Part shown: in pieces, positions 34,066 through 43,206 of the stretch
Layout: each line of letters begins with the position of its first letter
Position numbering within the stretch: the stretch's first letter is position 1
Source of the DNA: Afipia sp.
Lineage (GTDB): Bacteria > Pseudomonadota > Alphaproteobacteria > Rhizobiales > Xanthobacteraceae
Assembly (NCBI GenBank): GCA_030652315.1
Contig: JAUSAX010000064.1
Span: forward strand, 1-64,000
Direction of reading: 5' to 3'
Length of the DNA stretch: 64,000 nucleotides
The notes under the pieces: model-generated
Database searches by the model: none
What the model saw: the letters and a program-made list of their open reading frames with translations, nothing else
What the model was told of the DNA's origin: nothing
Translations under genes and position numbers: made by a program

Positions 34066-35697
34066 TTACCGCTTCAATGCCGCGTCGATCATCGCAATCG
34101 CGTTCGTCACGCCATAGACCGCGACGAACGATCCGAAGCGCGGACCTTTCTCCTGGCCGAGCAGCACCTGATAGAGCATGTTGAACCAGTCGAGCGAGAC
34201 GCCCGGACGGCCATCCTTGCCCTTCTTGACCTGATCCAGAAACGGCTCGCGGCGGCCGATTTCATAGACCACGTTCTGGATATCTTCCGCGGATACCTCC
34301 GGCGGCAGTTGCGCCAGCGCGTTGCGCAGATCGGTCAGCGCTGCGCGCTCGCTATCAGTCGGCTCGCGGAACTTCTTCGTCGGCGCCACGAAGTCGCGAT
34401 AGTAGTTGATGGCATAGCCAACCATGTCATCGAGCTTCGGATGGGTCTTCGGCGTCACGCCCGGACGATAGCGCCCGATGAAACCCCACAACGTTTCGGC
34501 ATTCTCGGCATTCGAGGACGATACCAGTGTCAGCAGCAGCTGGAACGTCACGGGCATGTCGGCCAGCGGCGGATTGCCCGCATGAATGTGCCAAACTGGA
34601 TTGCTCAGGCGCTGCTTGCCGTCTTGACGGGAATAACCGTCGATGAACTGCTGGTAGTCGTCGACATTGCGCGGGATGACGTCGAAGTACAGCCGCTTCG
34701 CCGCCTTCGGCTCGCGGTACATGAACAGCGACAGGGATTCCGGCGAGGCGTAACGCAGCCACTCATCGATGGTGAGGCCATTGCCCTTCGACTTGGAAAT
34801 CTTCTGGCCCTTGTCGTCGAGAAACAGCTCGTAGTTGAATCCTTCCGGCGGCGTGCCACCGAGCGCCGAGCAGATTTTTCCGGACAGCTTGACCGAATCG
34901 ATCAGGTCCTTGCCCGCCATTTCATAGTCGACGCCAAGCGCCACCCAGCGCATCGCCCAGTCCGGCTTCCACTGCAGCTTGCAATGCCCGCCGGTAACCG
35001 GAACGGTGACGCGCTCCTTGGTATCGGGATCGTCATAAGACACCGTGCCCGCCTTGGCGTCATGCGCCACGATCGGCACCTGCAACACGACGCCTGTGCG
35101 GGGCGAAACAGGTAAGAACGGCGAATAACTCGCGGCACGCTCCTCACGCAGCGACGGCAGCATGATCGCCATCACCCTGTCGATATTCGCGAGCATCTTC
35201 AGCAGCGTCGCGTCGAAGCGGCCCGACTTGTAGTATTGCGTCGAACTGGCGAACTCGTAATCGAATCCGAAGGTGTCGAGGAACGCGCGCAACCGTGCAT
35301 TGTTGTGCTCGCCGAAACTCGGATGCGTACCGAACGGATCGCGCACCTGCGTCAGCGGCTTGCCGAGGTCCTGCGTCAGCATCTCCTTGTTCGGCACATT
35401 GTCCGGCACCTTGCGCAGGCCGTCCATGTCGTCGGAGAACGCCAGCAGCTTGGTCTTGATCTTGTCGTCGGTCAGCACGCGAAACGCATGACGCACCATG
35501 GTGGTGCGTGCGACCTCGCCGAAGGTGCCGATATGCGGCAACCCCGATGGACCATAGCCGGTCTCGAACAGCACCTCGTCCTTCGGCTTTTTCTTCAACC
35601 GCGCGACAATCTGCTTCGCCTGCTCGAACGGCCAGGCGTTGGATTGTTCGGCAAGCGCCCGAAGGTCACTCGCGGTTGCGGGCATTTCATTCGACAT
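34066..35697 (-). CDS. lysK: Lysyl-tRNA synthetase, class I
   Basis: About 543 residues. A class I (Rossmann) synthetase: the HIGH-type motif is GLPHIGT near residue 54, and the KMSKS-type loop is KISKS near 290. Family-specific stretches include [10 protein letters not shown] and [16 protein letters not shown]. Class I LysRS is found in archaea, spirochaetes and alphaproteobacteria in place of the class II enzyme. It charges tRNA-Lys. The ATG at 35697 ([11 protein letters not shown]) is preferred over GTG at 35709. It converges with the S24 gene with only two bases between stops. Confidence 0.95.
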   Translation of the reverse strand: MSNEMPATASDLRALAEQSNAWPFEQAKQIVARLKKKPKDEVLFETGYGPSGLPHIGTFGEVARTTMVRHAFRVLTDDKIKTKLLAFSDDMDGLRKVPDNVPNKEMLTQDLGKPLTQVRDPFGTHPSFGEHNNARLRAFLDTFGFDYEFASSTQYYKSGRFDATLLKMLANIDRVMAIMLPSLREERAASYSPFLPVSPRTGVVLQVPIVAHDAKAGTVSYDDPDTKERVTVPVTGGHCKLQWKPDWAMRWVALGVDYEMAGKDLIDSVKLSGKICSALGGTPPEGFNYELFLDDKGQKISKSKGNGLTIDEWLRYASPESLSLFMYREPKAAKRLYFDVIPRNVDDYQQFIDGYSRQDGKQRLSNPVWHIHAGNPPLADMPVTFQLLLTLVSSSNAENAETLWGFIGRYRPGVTPKTHPKLDDMVGYAINYYRDFVAPTKKFREPTDSERAALTDLRNALAQLPPEVSAEDIQNVVYEIGRREPFLDQVKKGKDGRPGVSLDWFNMLYQVLLGQEKGPRFGSFVAVYGVTNAIAMIDAALKR

Positions 35698-35730
35698 CAA
35701 GAATCTCACAAGCTTAGAAGGATTGCCGAT

Positions 35731-36378
35731 TTAGGCAGGCTGGCGGCGCGACAGCCACCAGCCGGTCATCACCAGACACATGCCAATCGCAGCGCAGACG
35801 ATCAGCAATCCGGCTGTATTAGCCGCAACGCCTGCATAACCCAAGGTCTTGGCGTCGATAAAGGGATAAGGATAGAAGCCGGACATCTTTCCGCGCACCA
35901 GCACGAAGCCGAGATAGAACAGCGGATAGATTAGCCACAGCAACGGATCGTACCAGCGAAGCCCCGCCTTGCGGACGCAGGTCAGCCAGAACACCAGATA
36001 GCCCACCGGCATCACTGTATGCAGCGCCGTGTCCGCGAACCATTGCGCGCCCTTTGGATCCCAAAGGTGGCGCAGCAAGGTGTGATAGGTGATCCCGACC
36101 AGGACGATATAGACCGCGATGGCGGAGCGCACGAACGGATGCACCAGCCACTCGTCCATGCCTGCCTTGATCGCAAAGGCCGTCAGCACCAGTGCTGCGA
36201 GGATATTGGTCTGGATGGTGAAATAGGAGAAGAAACGGATCAGCGTTTCCGCAAGCGAGAGACCGAGCCCGCTCGCGACCTGAACATGCAGGACCAGCTG
36301 AAGCACGAGCGAAAACCAGCAGAATGCAGCCAGCAACGCTGCACCCATGCGCTTGATCCTTGCCGATCCGATTGCCAT
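35731..36378 (-). CDS. Pr6Pr family membrane protein
   Basis: About 215 residues with six transmembrane helices. Family landmarks are RFFSYFTIQTNILAALVL, YIVLVGITYHTLLRHLWDPKGAQWFADTALHTVMP, and YPLFYLGFVLVRGKMSGFYPYPFIDA, typical of the FAR-17a/AIG1-like Pr6Pr family. Function unknown; eukaryotic relatives include serine hydrolases (AIG1/ADTRP) using Thr and His, and matching Thr and His are present in YHT and HT. ATG at 36378 chosen by length. It follows the binding-protein gene by 23 bases on the same strand. Confidence 0.82.
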   Translation of the reverse strand: MAIGSARIKRMGAALLAAFCWFSLVLQLVLHVQVASGLGLSLAETLIRFFSYFTIQTNILAALVLTAFAIKAGMDEWLVHPFVRSAIAVYIVLVGITYHTLLRHLWDPKGAQWFADTALHTVMPVGYLVFWLTCVRKAGLRWYDPLLWLIYPLFYLGFVLVRGKMSGFYPYPFIDAKTLGYAGVAANTAGLLIVCAAIGMCLVMTGWWLSRRQPA

Positions 36379-36401
36379 CGTCACCGTGCCTCGTCGCCAG
36401 A

Positions 36402-37358
36402 TCAGAACGGACTGACCGAGAAATAGCGCAGCCACAAATCGGTGTAGCGGCCCTTTTCCCAAAGCCGGAACATCGCCCAGTTCAGCGCCTGCCGCAGCAC
36501 GTCGTTGCCGCGCTTGACCCCGATGCCGACACCCTCGCCGAAATAGCGGCTCTCGATGAAAGGACCGCCGCTGAACGCGCAGCAGTCGCCGGAATCGGTG
36601 CCGTTGATCCAGAACGCCAGCGAAATGGCATCGCCAAAAATGAAATCGACCTCACCCCGGCGCAATGCGAGGCGAAGCGCATCGTCGTTGGAGAAGCTGA
36701 CCAACTGCGCGTCGGTGAACAGCGTCTTCAGATAGGCCTCATGCGAAGAGCCCGCGATCGCGCCGACCTTCTTGCCCTCAAGATACTCCGGACGGACCTC
36801 CGCCATCACCGCGTCCCGCCGCGACACGAACCGCGCCGGCGAACGGTAGTACGGATCGCTGAAATCGAGCTTGGCGCGAAGCTGCGGCGTCACCGCCAGC
36901 GACGCGATGATGGCGTCGCCGCGATTGCCGTTGATCGCATCCACCAGCGTCTCGAACCGGCGCATCTGGATGGTGCACGCCACCTTGATCTCGTCGCAGA
37001 TCATCCGGGCCAGATCGACATTGAAACCCGCCGGGTTGCCATCAGGACCCGTGAAGTTGAAGGGCGGGTAATCCGTCTCGGTCAGGAAACGGATAACCGT
37101 CAGGCGCGAAAGGTCCGGCCGGTCGGGGCGCCGCCGTGGATCCCAAAAGCCCGGGACGGCCTGAGGCGCGGCCGGCTGAGGAATGGCGGTTTGCGGCTGC
37201 GACGACTGCGGAGCCGCAGATGGCGGCGTGCCCTGAGCGAAAACCGGCTGGACCCCGGCGGCGAAACACAGCGCAGCCCACACCATAGCCAGCCCGGCAG
37301 CTGCACCGGCAATACGGCGCAATCGGACATTGAAGGCAAATACCATCTGTGGTTGCAT
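36402..37358 (-). CDS. Family 3 extracellular solute-binding protein (amino-acid type)
   Basis: A 318-residue protein: signal peptide and a Pro/Gln-rich linker (about residues 40-75), then the SBP_bac_3 domain with TETDYPPFNFTGPDGNPAGFNVDLARMI, GDAIIASLAVTPQLRAKLDFSDPYY (ligand site), and GAIAGSSHEAYL. Such proteins bind polar amino acids for ABC uptake or act as sensors. A Cys pair (GDCCAF) is unusual. No ABC permease is nearby. The likely co-transcribed downstream gene is the Pr6Pr membrane protein. Confidence 0.85.
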   Translation of the reverse strand: MQPQMVFAFNVRLRRIAGAAAGLAMVWAALCFAAGVQPVFAQGTPPSAAPQSSQPQTAIPQPAAPQAVPGFWDPRRRPDRPDLSRLTVIRFLTETDYPPFNFTGPDGNPAGFNVDLARMICDEIKVACTIQMRRFETLVDAINGNRGDAIIASLAVTPQLRAKLDFSDPYYRSPARFVSRRDAVMAEVRPEYLEGKKVGAIAGSSHEAYLKTLFTDAQLVSFSNDDALRLALRRGEVDFIFGDAISLAFWINGTDSGDCCAFSGGPFIESRYFGEGVGIGVKRGNDVLRQALNWAMFRLWEKGRYTDLWLRYFSVSPF

Positions 37359-37440
37359 TGGCTGGGGGTTCCGCGTGCTGGGTCTTATAGACCATCCACG
37401 GAGCGATTCGAGCGCGTTTGTGACGTGGGGTAGCGGTCAA

Positions 37441-39474
37441 ATGGCCGTGGCTGGGCGGGCAAGCGAGTTGGGCGGGGCGGGGCCGCAACGTTTTGCGGGC
37501 CTGACGGCGTCCGCCCGGAATCTGACGACCTTCCTTGCCGGCTTTCTCGGACGACCACGGTCACAAAACGACAATCAGCCCGGACATCACGAGCCTGGAC
37601 CTGCCGTGGAGCTCGATTGCCTGCGGCGCGTACTTGCCCCTGCGCTCCTCGCCGCGGCAGAGCTACGCAGCGAGGACATCGGCATCGGCGCCGATCGCGT
37701 TCTGATCCAATGGGGCGTCATCGATGAGGACACCTACCTCACCAACCTTGCCGCGCATACCGGACTAGACATCGAAAGCCTTGAGAATGTCAGCCGCACC
37801 GATTGCCTGCTGCCCGACGGCGGTCTCCATCTGTGCGCGCGGCACGGTCTTTTGCCCATTCGGCAACACGGAGAGCTGGTGTATGTGTCGGCGCCGCACG
37901 GATACAGCGCTCGCCGCATCGTCCGGCTGATCGCGCGATACCCGATGCTTCGTCCGCGCATCCGCCTCACGTCGATCGCGCGCTTGAACGCATTCCTCGA
38001 ATATCACTCTGGCGATGCGTTGGCCGACACAGCGGCCAAAGGCCTGGCGACACGTTTCCCCGACCTGTCAGCGGCACCGGCGCCGGCTTCGCATGGCCGC
38101 CTGTTTCGCTTCTTCCACTATCTGCTGCGGCTTTCCGTTCCCGTCGTGCTGCTAACACTGGCACCCATGCTGTTGCTCGACGCGTGCGGCGTGATCCTTG
38201 CGATATGGTTTCTGCTGTTCACAAGCCTACGGCTAGCCGGATGCTTCTCGCCGCCAAAACAGAGACCCCGGCTGCCGCGGCTGCACGACAGTCAGCTTCC
38301 GATCTATACAGTGGTCGCAGCGCTCTACCGCGAGGCATCGTCGGTCGCACCGCTGATGCGGCACCTCGATGATCTGGACTATCCCCGCGAAAAACTGGAC
38401 ATCAAGCTCGTCATCGAAACGGACGATCTGCAAACCCGCGCCGCCATCGCAAGACTCGGGCCAATGCCGCACGTTCAGGTCATCATCGCACCGGACGTGG
38501 GGCCACAGACAAAGCCCAAGGCCCTCAACTGCGCGCTCACCTTCGCACGCGGAACCTTCATCACCGTATTCGACGCGGAGGACCGCCCCGAACCCGGCCA
38601 ACTCCGCGAAGCGCTCGACGTCTTCCGGACGTATGGACCGGACGTCGCCTGCGCACAGGCAAGCCTTTGTATCGACAACACCGCCGACGGCTGGATGCCG
38701 CGGATGTTCACAGCCGAATATGCCGGGCAGTTCGACGTGTTCCTGCAGGGCTTTTCCAATTTCGAGATGCCGCTGCCGCTTGGCGGATCGTCCAATCACT
38801 TCCGCACCTGCATCCTTCGCGAGGTTGGCGGTTGGGATCCCTACAACGTCACCGAGGACGCCGACCTCGGCTTTCGACTCGCGCGATTCAAGTATCGCTG
38901 CGTGATGTTCCCGTCGACAACCTACGAGGAGGCCCCCGCGCGGTTCGGCTCCTGGCTGCGTCAGCGGTCGCGATGGATGAAGGGGTGGATGCAAACGTGG
39001 AGCGTGCATATGCGCTCGCCGCGCCAACTCTGGCGCGACGCCGGGGCCGGCGGCTTTTTCACCCTCAACATCATTGTCGGCGGGAATGTCCTGACAGCAC
39101 TCGCGCATCCGTTTCTGATCGGCGAGCTTCTGGTTCGGGGCGCGATAAGCATTTTTGACGACGACGTTTCATCGTTCTTCGCAAAACCATTCATCGAGCT
39201 CTATCTCGCGACGATCGCGGCGGGCTATCTGACCACCATCGCGATCGGATTGATCGGATTGGCGAAGCGGAATTTGCTTGGAGAGGCGTGGGTTCTGGTC
39301 CTCACGCCCGTGTATTGGGTTTGCCTATCCATCGCGGCGTGGCGCGCGCTCTATCAACTTCTGGCCGAGCCTTACCACTGGGAGAAAACAGAGCATGGCC
39401 TCGCGCAGCATTCGCGAATCGCATCGCAGCGTCGGGCCGAAGCCGGTGAGCGGCGCAGAACGGCTCAGAGATAA
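37441..39474 (+). CDS. Membrane glycosyltransferase family 2 protein with N-terminal GspE-type domain
   Basis: A 677-residue protein. Residues about 60-200 resemble the MshEN/GspE N-terminal domain (VLIQWGVIDEDTYLTNLAAHTGLD). Two helices follow (about 218-270), then a GT2 catalytic core: TVVAALYREASSVAPL, FDAEDRPEP (Asp-378/Asp-381), VTEDADLGFR (471-475), and QRSRWMKGW (508-514), the D, TED and QxxRW motifs of processive synthases. The C-terminus has three or four more helices. It likely polymerises or transfers a sugar across the inner membrane. ATG at 37441 chosen; the frame is open from 37330. It overlaps the SCO gene on the other strand by ten bases. Confidence 0.85.
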   Translation: MAVAGRASELGGAGPQRFAGLTASARNLTTFLAGFLGRPRSQNDNQPGHHEPGPAVELDCLRRVLAPALLAAAELRSEDIGIGADRVLIQWGVIDEDTYLTNLAAHTGLDIESLENVSRTDCLLPDGGLHLCARHGLLPIRQHGELVYVSAPHGYSARRIVRLIARYPMLRPRIRLTSIARLNAFLEYHSGDALADTAAKGLATRFPDLSAAPAPASHGRLFRFFHYLLRLSVPVVLLTLAPMLLLDACGVILAIWFLLFTSLRLAGCFSPPKQRPRLPRLHDSQLPIYTVVAALYREASSVAPLMRHLDDLDYPREKLDIKLVIETDDLQTRAAIARLGPMPHVQVIIAPDVGPQTKPKALNCALTFARGTFITVFDAEDRPEPGQLREALDVFRTYGPDVACAQASLCIDNTADGWMPRMFTAEYAGQFDVFLQGFSNFEMPLPLGGSSNHFRTCILREVGGWDPYNVTEDADLGFRLARFKYRCVMFPSTTYEEAPARFGSWLRQRSRWMKGWMQTWSVHMRSPRQLWRDAGAGGFFTLNIIVGGNVLTALAHPFLIGELLVRGAISIFDDDVSSFFAKPFIELYLATIAAGYLTTIAIGLIGLAKRNLLGEAWVLVLTPVYWVCLSIAAWRALYQLLAEPYHWEKTEHGLAQHSRIASQRRAEAGERRRTAQR

Positions 39475-40055
39475 CGCTTGAGATCGGTCGCGGCTTCTTC
39501 AGGCGTGCGCTTCAGGTTGAACGGACGCACGAAGTTTCCTTTGCGGTCCATCAGATAGATCAGCGCGGTGTGATCCATCGTGTAGTCGCCATCCTTCAGC
39601 GGGATCTTCTTGGCATACACCCGATAGGCCGAGATCACCTTGGCGATTTCGTCCGGGCTGCCGGTCAATCCCTTCAGATTCGGATCGAAACTCGAGATGT
39701 AATCCTTCATCACGGCAGACGTGTCGCGCTCCGGATCGACCGACACAAAGTATGCGTTCACCTTGGCGGCGTCAGGGCCCATGGCGCGCAGGACTTCGGA
39801 CATTTCGAACAGCGCCGTCGGGCACACATCGGGGCAATGCGTGAAGCCGAAGAAGATGATCGTCGGGCGCCCGATGAGGCTCTTTTCAGTCACCGTTTGT
39901 CCGGCCTGATCGGTCAGACGAAACGGGCCACCGATCGCCGCCGGCGCGGCGGCGCCGCGCAGGCCGCCCATCAGCCACAGCGTAACCAACAGCCCGATCG
40001 CGAGGCTGGCGGCAAACGCGGCGATAATCACGAGCGGCCGGGTCGTCCTGTTCAT
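39465..40055 (-). CDS. SCO1/SenC family copper chaperone
   Basis: A 196-residue protein with one N-terminal membrane anchor (LVIIAAFAASLAIGLLVTLWLMGG) and a periplasmic thioredoxin fold. Copper ligands are visible in FFGFTHCPDVCPT (CxxxC) and the later TMDHTALIYLM (His). SCO proteins deliver copper to the CuA site of cytochrome c oxidase. No oxidase genes are in view. It converges with and slightly overlaps the glycosyltransferase gene. Confidence 0.93.
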   Translation of the reverse strand: MNRTTRPLVIIAAFAASLAIGLLVTLWLMGGLRGAAAPAAIGGPFRLTDQAGQTVTEKSLIGRPTIIFFGFTHCPDVCPTALFEMSEVLRAMGPDAAKVNAYFVSVDPERDTSAVMKDYISSFDPNLKGLTGSPDEIAKVISAYRVYAKKIPLKDGDYTMDHTALIYLMDRKGNFVRPFNLKRTPEEAATDLKRYL

Positions 40056-40223
40056 CGCAAATCCGTCCCTTCAGCCTTCGCAGGCGACGCGTGGCCAGAG
40101 GGCCGGCCGCTTGTTCCGAGTTGGGCATGGGATAGAGCGCGCAGCCGGGACGAGCAAGCGCCGCGCCCGCATGTCTGATCACATGACGGGGAGGAAGAGG
40201 CTGTTTGGTCGCGGTTTTTGACG

Positions 40224-40685
40224 TTAGCGGCCGTGCGCCGAAGCCTGTGCGTCCATATAGCACGGACGATACATGCTCGCGAGTTCGCGGCCACGGAGGA
40301 AGATCATGCGCTGTTTCAGCCCGCCGCGCCGGGAAATCCAGCTACGGATGGTCGTCGGGTACATATCGTACAGCATCCGGGTCGCTTCGCGGTTCGTGAC
40401 CGGCCGGCCGCTTGCGCCGAAATCCCACGCGGCATGGAATCCGAGACTGGCCCGCGACGTCACGCAAATCTTGTCGTGCGGAACGGCGCCCAGCACGATG
40501 GTGCAGGCTGACGCGCACAACCCGTCGATCACCACGGTTTCGCCAGACCCGCGGAGGCTTTGATATTTGTCAACATAGGTGCCGATCCGGCCGCCGCGAT
40601 CTTCGGAAATCCGGACCACAGCCTGACTCGCGCCAACTCCGCCCAGAAGAAGGACTGCCGCAAGAAACCCCGTCACAATCTTCAT
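40224..40685 (-). CDS. Small exported protein with ClpP/crotonase-like core
   Basis: A 153-residue protein with signal peptide (MKIVTGFLAAVLLLGGVGASQA). The motif GLCASACTIVLGA followed by KICVTSRASLGFHAAWD recalls ClpP: Ser-59 and His-84 are 25 residues apart, the same spacing as the catalytic Ser and His of ClpP. Proteins of this kind (COG3904-like) are exported and uncharacterised. A third catalytic residue is not obvious. Two further Cys (57 and 61) flank the Ser and could form a disulfide. Confidence 0.65.
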   Translation of the reverse strand: MKIVTGFLAAVLLLGGVGASQAVVRISEDRGGRIGTYVDKYQSLRGSGETVVIDGLCASACTIVLGAVPHDKICVTSRASLGFHAAWDFGASGRPVTNREATRMLYDMYPTTIRSWISRRGGLKQRMIFLRGRELASMYRPCYMDAQASAHGR

Positions 40686-40945
40686 TGCCGGCCCCGTCGC
40701 CCCCTGCCTGTATCAATCGGGGCATCGTCAGCGTGTTGCGAGTCCGGATTTTTGTCCAGAACACCTTGCGATGCGAAGACGGATTCTGCCGCAGTGTTGC
40801 TAGCTTGCTGCACTTGCACCGGTCGATCCCGAATCGGAACATGGCCGCATGGTCCATTGGACGACCTGAGGTCAATCCTGACCGAATTTCCGTTGACCGG
40901 ACTTCACGCGCCGCGTTTCTATCCATCGAGGCTGAGGGAACAAAA

Positions 40946-42604
40946 ATGGCGAACGATGCGGACGTGATTGTCGTCGGTGCGGGGCTCGCAGGTCTTGTGG
41001 CGGCGACAGAATTGGCCGACGCCGGCAAGCGCGTGATCGTGGTCGATCAGGAAGGCGAGCAGAATCTCGGCGGGCAGGCCTTCTGGTCACTCGGCGGACT
41101 GTTCCTCGTCGATACCCCCGAACAGCGACGGCTGGGCATCAAGGACTCCCACGACCTGGCGTTGCAGGACTGGATGGGAACTGCGGGTTTCGACCGCGAC
41201 GAGGATCACTGGCCGACGAAATGGGCTGAGGCTTATGTCGCCTTTGCTGCTGGCGAGAAACGCGGCTGGCTGCAGGCGATGGGACACCGGATATTTCCCG
41301 TGGTCGGCTGGGCCGAACGCGGCGGCTACGACGCCATGGGGCACGGTAACTCGGTGCCGCGTTTTCACGTCAGTTGGGGCACCGGTCCCGGCGTTGTGGA
41401 ACCGTTCGAGCGGCGCGCCCGCGAACATGCCAAAACCGGGCGCGTCGCCTTCAAGTTTCGTCATCGCGTCGATGCGCTCGACATGACGGGCGGTGCCGCG
41501 ACCGGCGTGAGCGGTAAAATCCTGGAGCCGTCGTCCGAACCGCGCGGCGTCAGCTCGTCGCGTACCGAGACAGGCGACTTCACGCTGACGGCACAGGCCG
41601 TGATCGTTGCGTCAGGCGGGATCGGCGGCAACCACGATCTGGTGCGCGAGAACTGGCCCAAGCGCCTCGGCACCCCGCCCAAGCACATGGTCAGCGGCGT
41701 ACCGGCCCATGTCGATGGCCGCATGATCGGCATCACGGAGGCCGCAGGCGCGCGCCTGATCAATCGCGACCGCATGTGGCATTACGTCGAAGGGGTCCAC
41801 AATTGGAACCCGATCTGGCCCGGCCACGGCATCCGCATCCTGCCGGCGCCCTCATCGATGTGGTTTGACGCAATCGGCAAGCGCCTGCCCTCGCCGCTCT
41901 ATCCCGGCTATGACACGCTCGGTCAGCTCGAATACATCATGAAGACCGGTTACGACTATTCATGGTTCATCCTGACGCAAAGCATCATCAAGAAGGAATT
42001 CGCGCTGTCGGGCTCGGAACAGAATCCGGATCTGACCGGCAAGAGCTGGCGCATGACCCTCCGCCGCGCCTTCAACAAGGGCGCACCCGATCCCGTCGAG
42101 GCTTTCAAGGCAAAAGGTGTCGATTTTATCGTCCGCGACAACCTCGATGATCTTGTCTCCGCCATGAACAAGCTTAGCGGCACAAGTTTGCTCGACACCG
42201 CTTCGATCAGACAGCAGATCGAAGCCCGCGACCGCGAAATCGACAATCCTTACGTCAAGGACACCCAGGTCATGGGTATCCACAACGCGCGGCGCTACAT
42301 CGGCGACAAACTGATCCGCACCGCCAAGCCGCACAAGATTCTCGATCCCGCACACGGCCCGCTGATCGCGGTGAAGCTCAATATCCTGACGCGCAAGACG
42401 CTCGGCGGCTTCGAGACCGATCTCGACTCGCGCGTCTTTGGCAATGACGGCAACATCATTCCGGGACTCTATGCCGTCGGTGAAGCCGCCGGATTCGGCG
42501 GCGGCGGCATGCATGGATATCGCTCGCTCGAAGGAACGTTCCTTGGCGGCTGTCTCTTCTCAGGCCGCAATGCGGGGCGCGCTGCGGCGAAGGCTGTGAT
42601 CTGA
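40946..42604 (+). CDS. FAD-binding dehydrogenase (fumarate-reductase/ketosteroid-dehydrogenase-like flavoprotein)
   Basis: A 552-residue flavoprotein. The FAD site is VIVVGAGLAGLVAATELADAGKRVIVVDQE, with a second motif GGQAFWSLGGLFLVDTPEQRR, a mid-chain AVIVASGGIGGNHDLVREN, and the C-terminal GLYAVGEAAGFGGGGMHGYRSLEGTFLGGCLFSGR. It resembles the COG3573 predicted oxidoreductases. The substrate is unknown; related enzymes act on steroids, fumarate or thiosulfate-linked compounds. The ATG at 40946 follows GAGGGAACAAAA. The 260 bases upstream hold no other gene that I can support. Confidence 0.87.
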   Translation: MANDADVIVVGAGLAGLVAATELADAGKRVIVVDQEGEQNLGGQAFWSLGGLFLVDTPEQRRLGIKDSHDLALQDWMGTAGFDRDEDHWPTKWAEAYVAFAAGEKRGWLQAMGHRIFPVVGWAERGGYDAMGHGNSVPRFHVSWGTGPGVVEPFERRAREHAKTGRVAFKFRHRVDALDMTGGAATGVSGKILEPSSEPRGVSSSRTETGDFTLTAQAVIVASGGIGGNHDLVRENWPKRLGTPPKHMVSGVPAHVDGRMIGITEAAGARLINRDRMWHYVEGVHNWNPIWPGHGIRILPAPSSMWFDAIGKRLPSPLYPGYDTLGQLEYIMKTGYDYSWFILTQSIIKKEFALSGSEQNPDLTGKSWRMTLRRAFNKGAPDPVEAFKAKGVDFIVRDNLDDLVSAMNKLSGTSLLDTASIRQQIEARDREIDNPYVKDTQVMGIHNARRYIGDKLIRTAKPHKILDPAHGPLIAVKLNILTRKTLGGFETDLDSRVFGNDGNIIPGLYAVGEAAGFGGGGMHGYRSLEGTFLGGCLFSGRNAGRAAAKAVI

Positions 42605-42631
42605 CGCCCGCGACCGGCGCGCGTCCCTGCG

Positions 42632-42994
42632 TCAGAAGCCGATCCAGTAGGCATCGACTTCGCGCACGCGGTTGCCCCAGTCGAATTCCTTGTCCGTGCC
42701 GAAGGACGGCGCGTTCTTCAACTCCTCCTCCGACATCAGTGTCAGGAGTTCGTAGGCTTCAATCGCAGGATTGTACTTCATGCTTGCCCACGGAAGCGGA
42801 CGATAATCTTCGCCGACGCCGAGAAAGCCACCGAAGCACAGAACGGCATAGGCGACGTTGCCGCTGGTCTTGTCGATCATCAACCGCTTGATGCTTCCGA
42901 TTTTCCTGCCGTCGGCATTGAAAACCCGCGTCCCCTCCACCCTGTCACTGGCGACAAGACGATGTGGTTTGAGACTCATGGTGTCCGCATGCAT
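42632..42994 (-). CDS. PRC-barrel domain protein
   Basis: A 120-residue protein with an N-terminal PRC-barrel (LVASDRVEGTRVFNADGRKIGSIKRLMIDKTSGNVAYAVLCFGGFLG). GGAGG lies six bases before the ATG at 42994, which is chosen over TTG at 43006. PRC-barrel proteins in alphaproteobacteria range from photosynthetic reaction-centre H subunits to stress proteins; no specific role can be read here. It converges with the FAD dehydrogenase. Confidence 0.85.
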   Translation of the reverse strand: MHADTMSLKPHRLVASDRVEGTRVFNADGRKIGSIKRLMIDKTSGNVAYAVLCFGGFLGVGEDYRPLPWASMKYNPAIEAYELLTLMSEEELKNAPSFGTDKEFDWGNRVREVDAYWIGF

Positions 42995-43206
42995 GTGACC
43001 CTCCAAGAGCTGAGGTCCTCATCTCGTAAGCGGTCCGCACACGCAACACGGCGTCGGTTAACGCCAATCGCGCGGATCGGCAGCCGGAACAAGGGCCTGT
43101 GAGCCGGGCTCGCGAGCAAGACAATTGCGAGCTTTGCCCGGCACTTGCATCAACAGACATAATCTAATCCTGCCGCTGTTCTCCCGCCAGCCCGTTGCGG
43201 GGAAAA

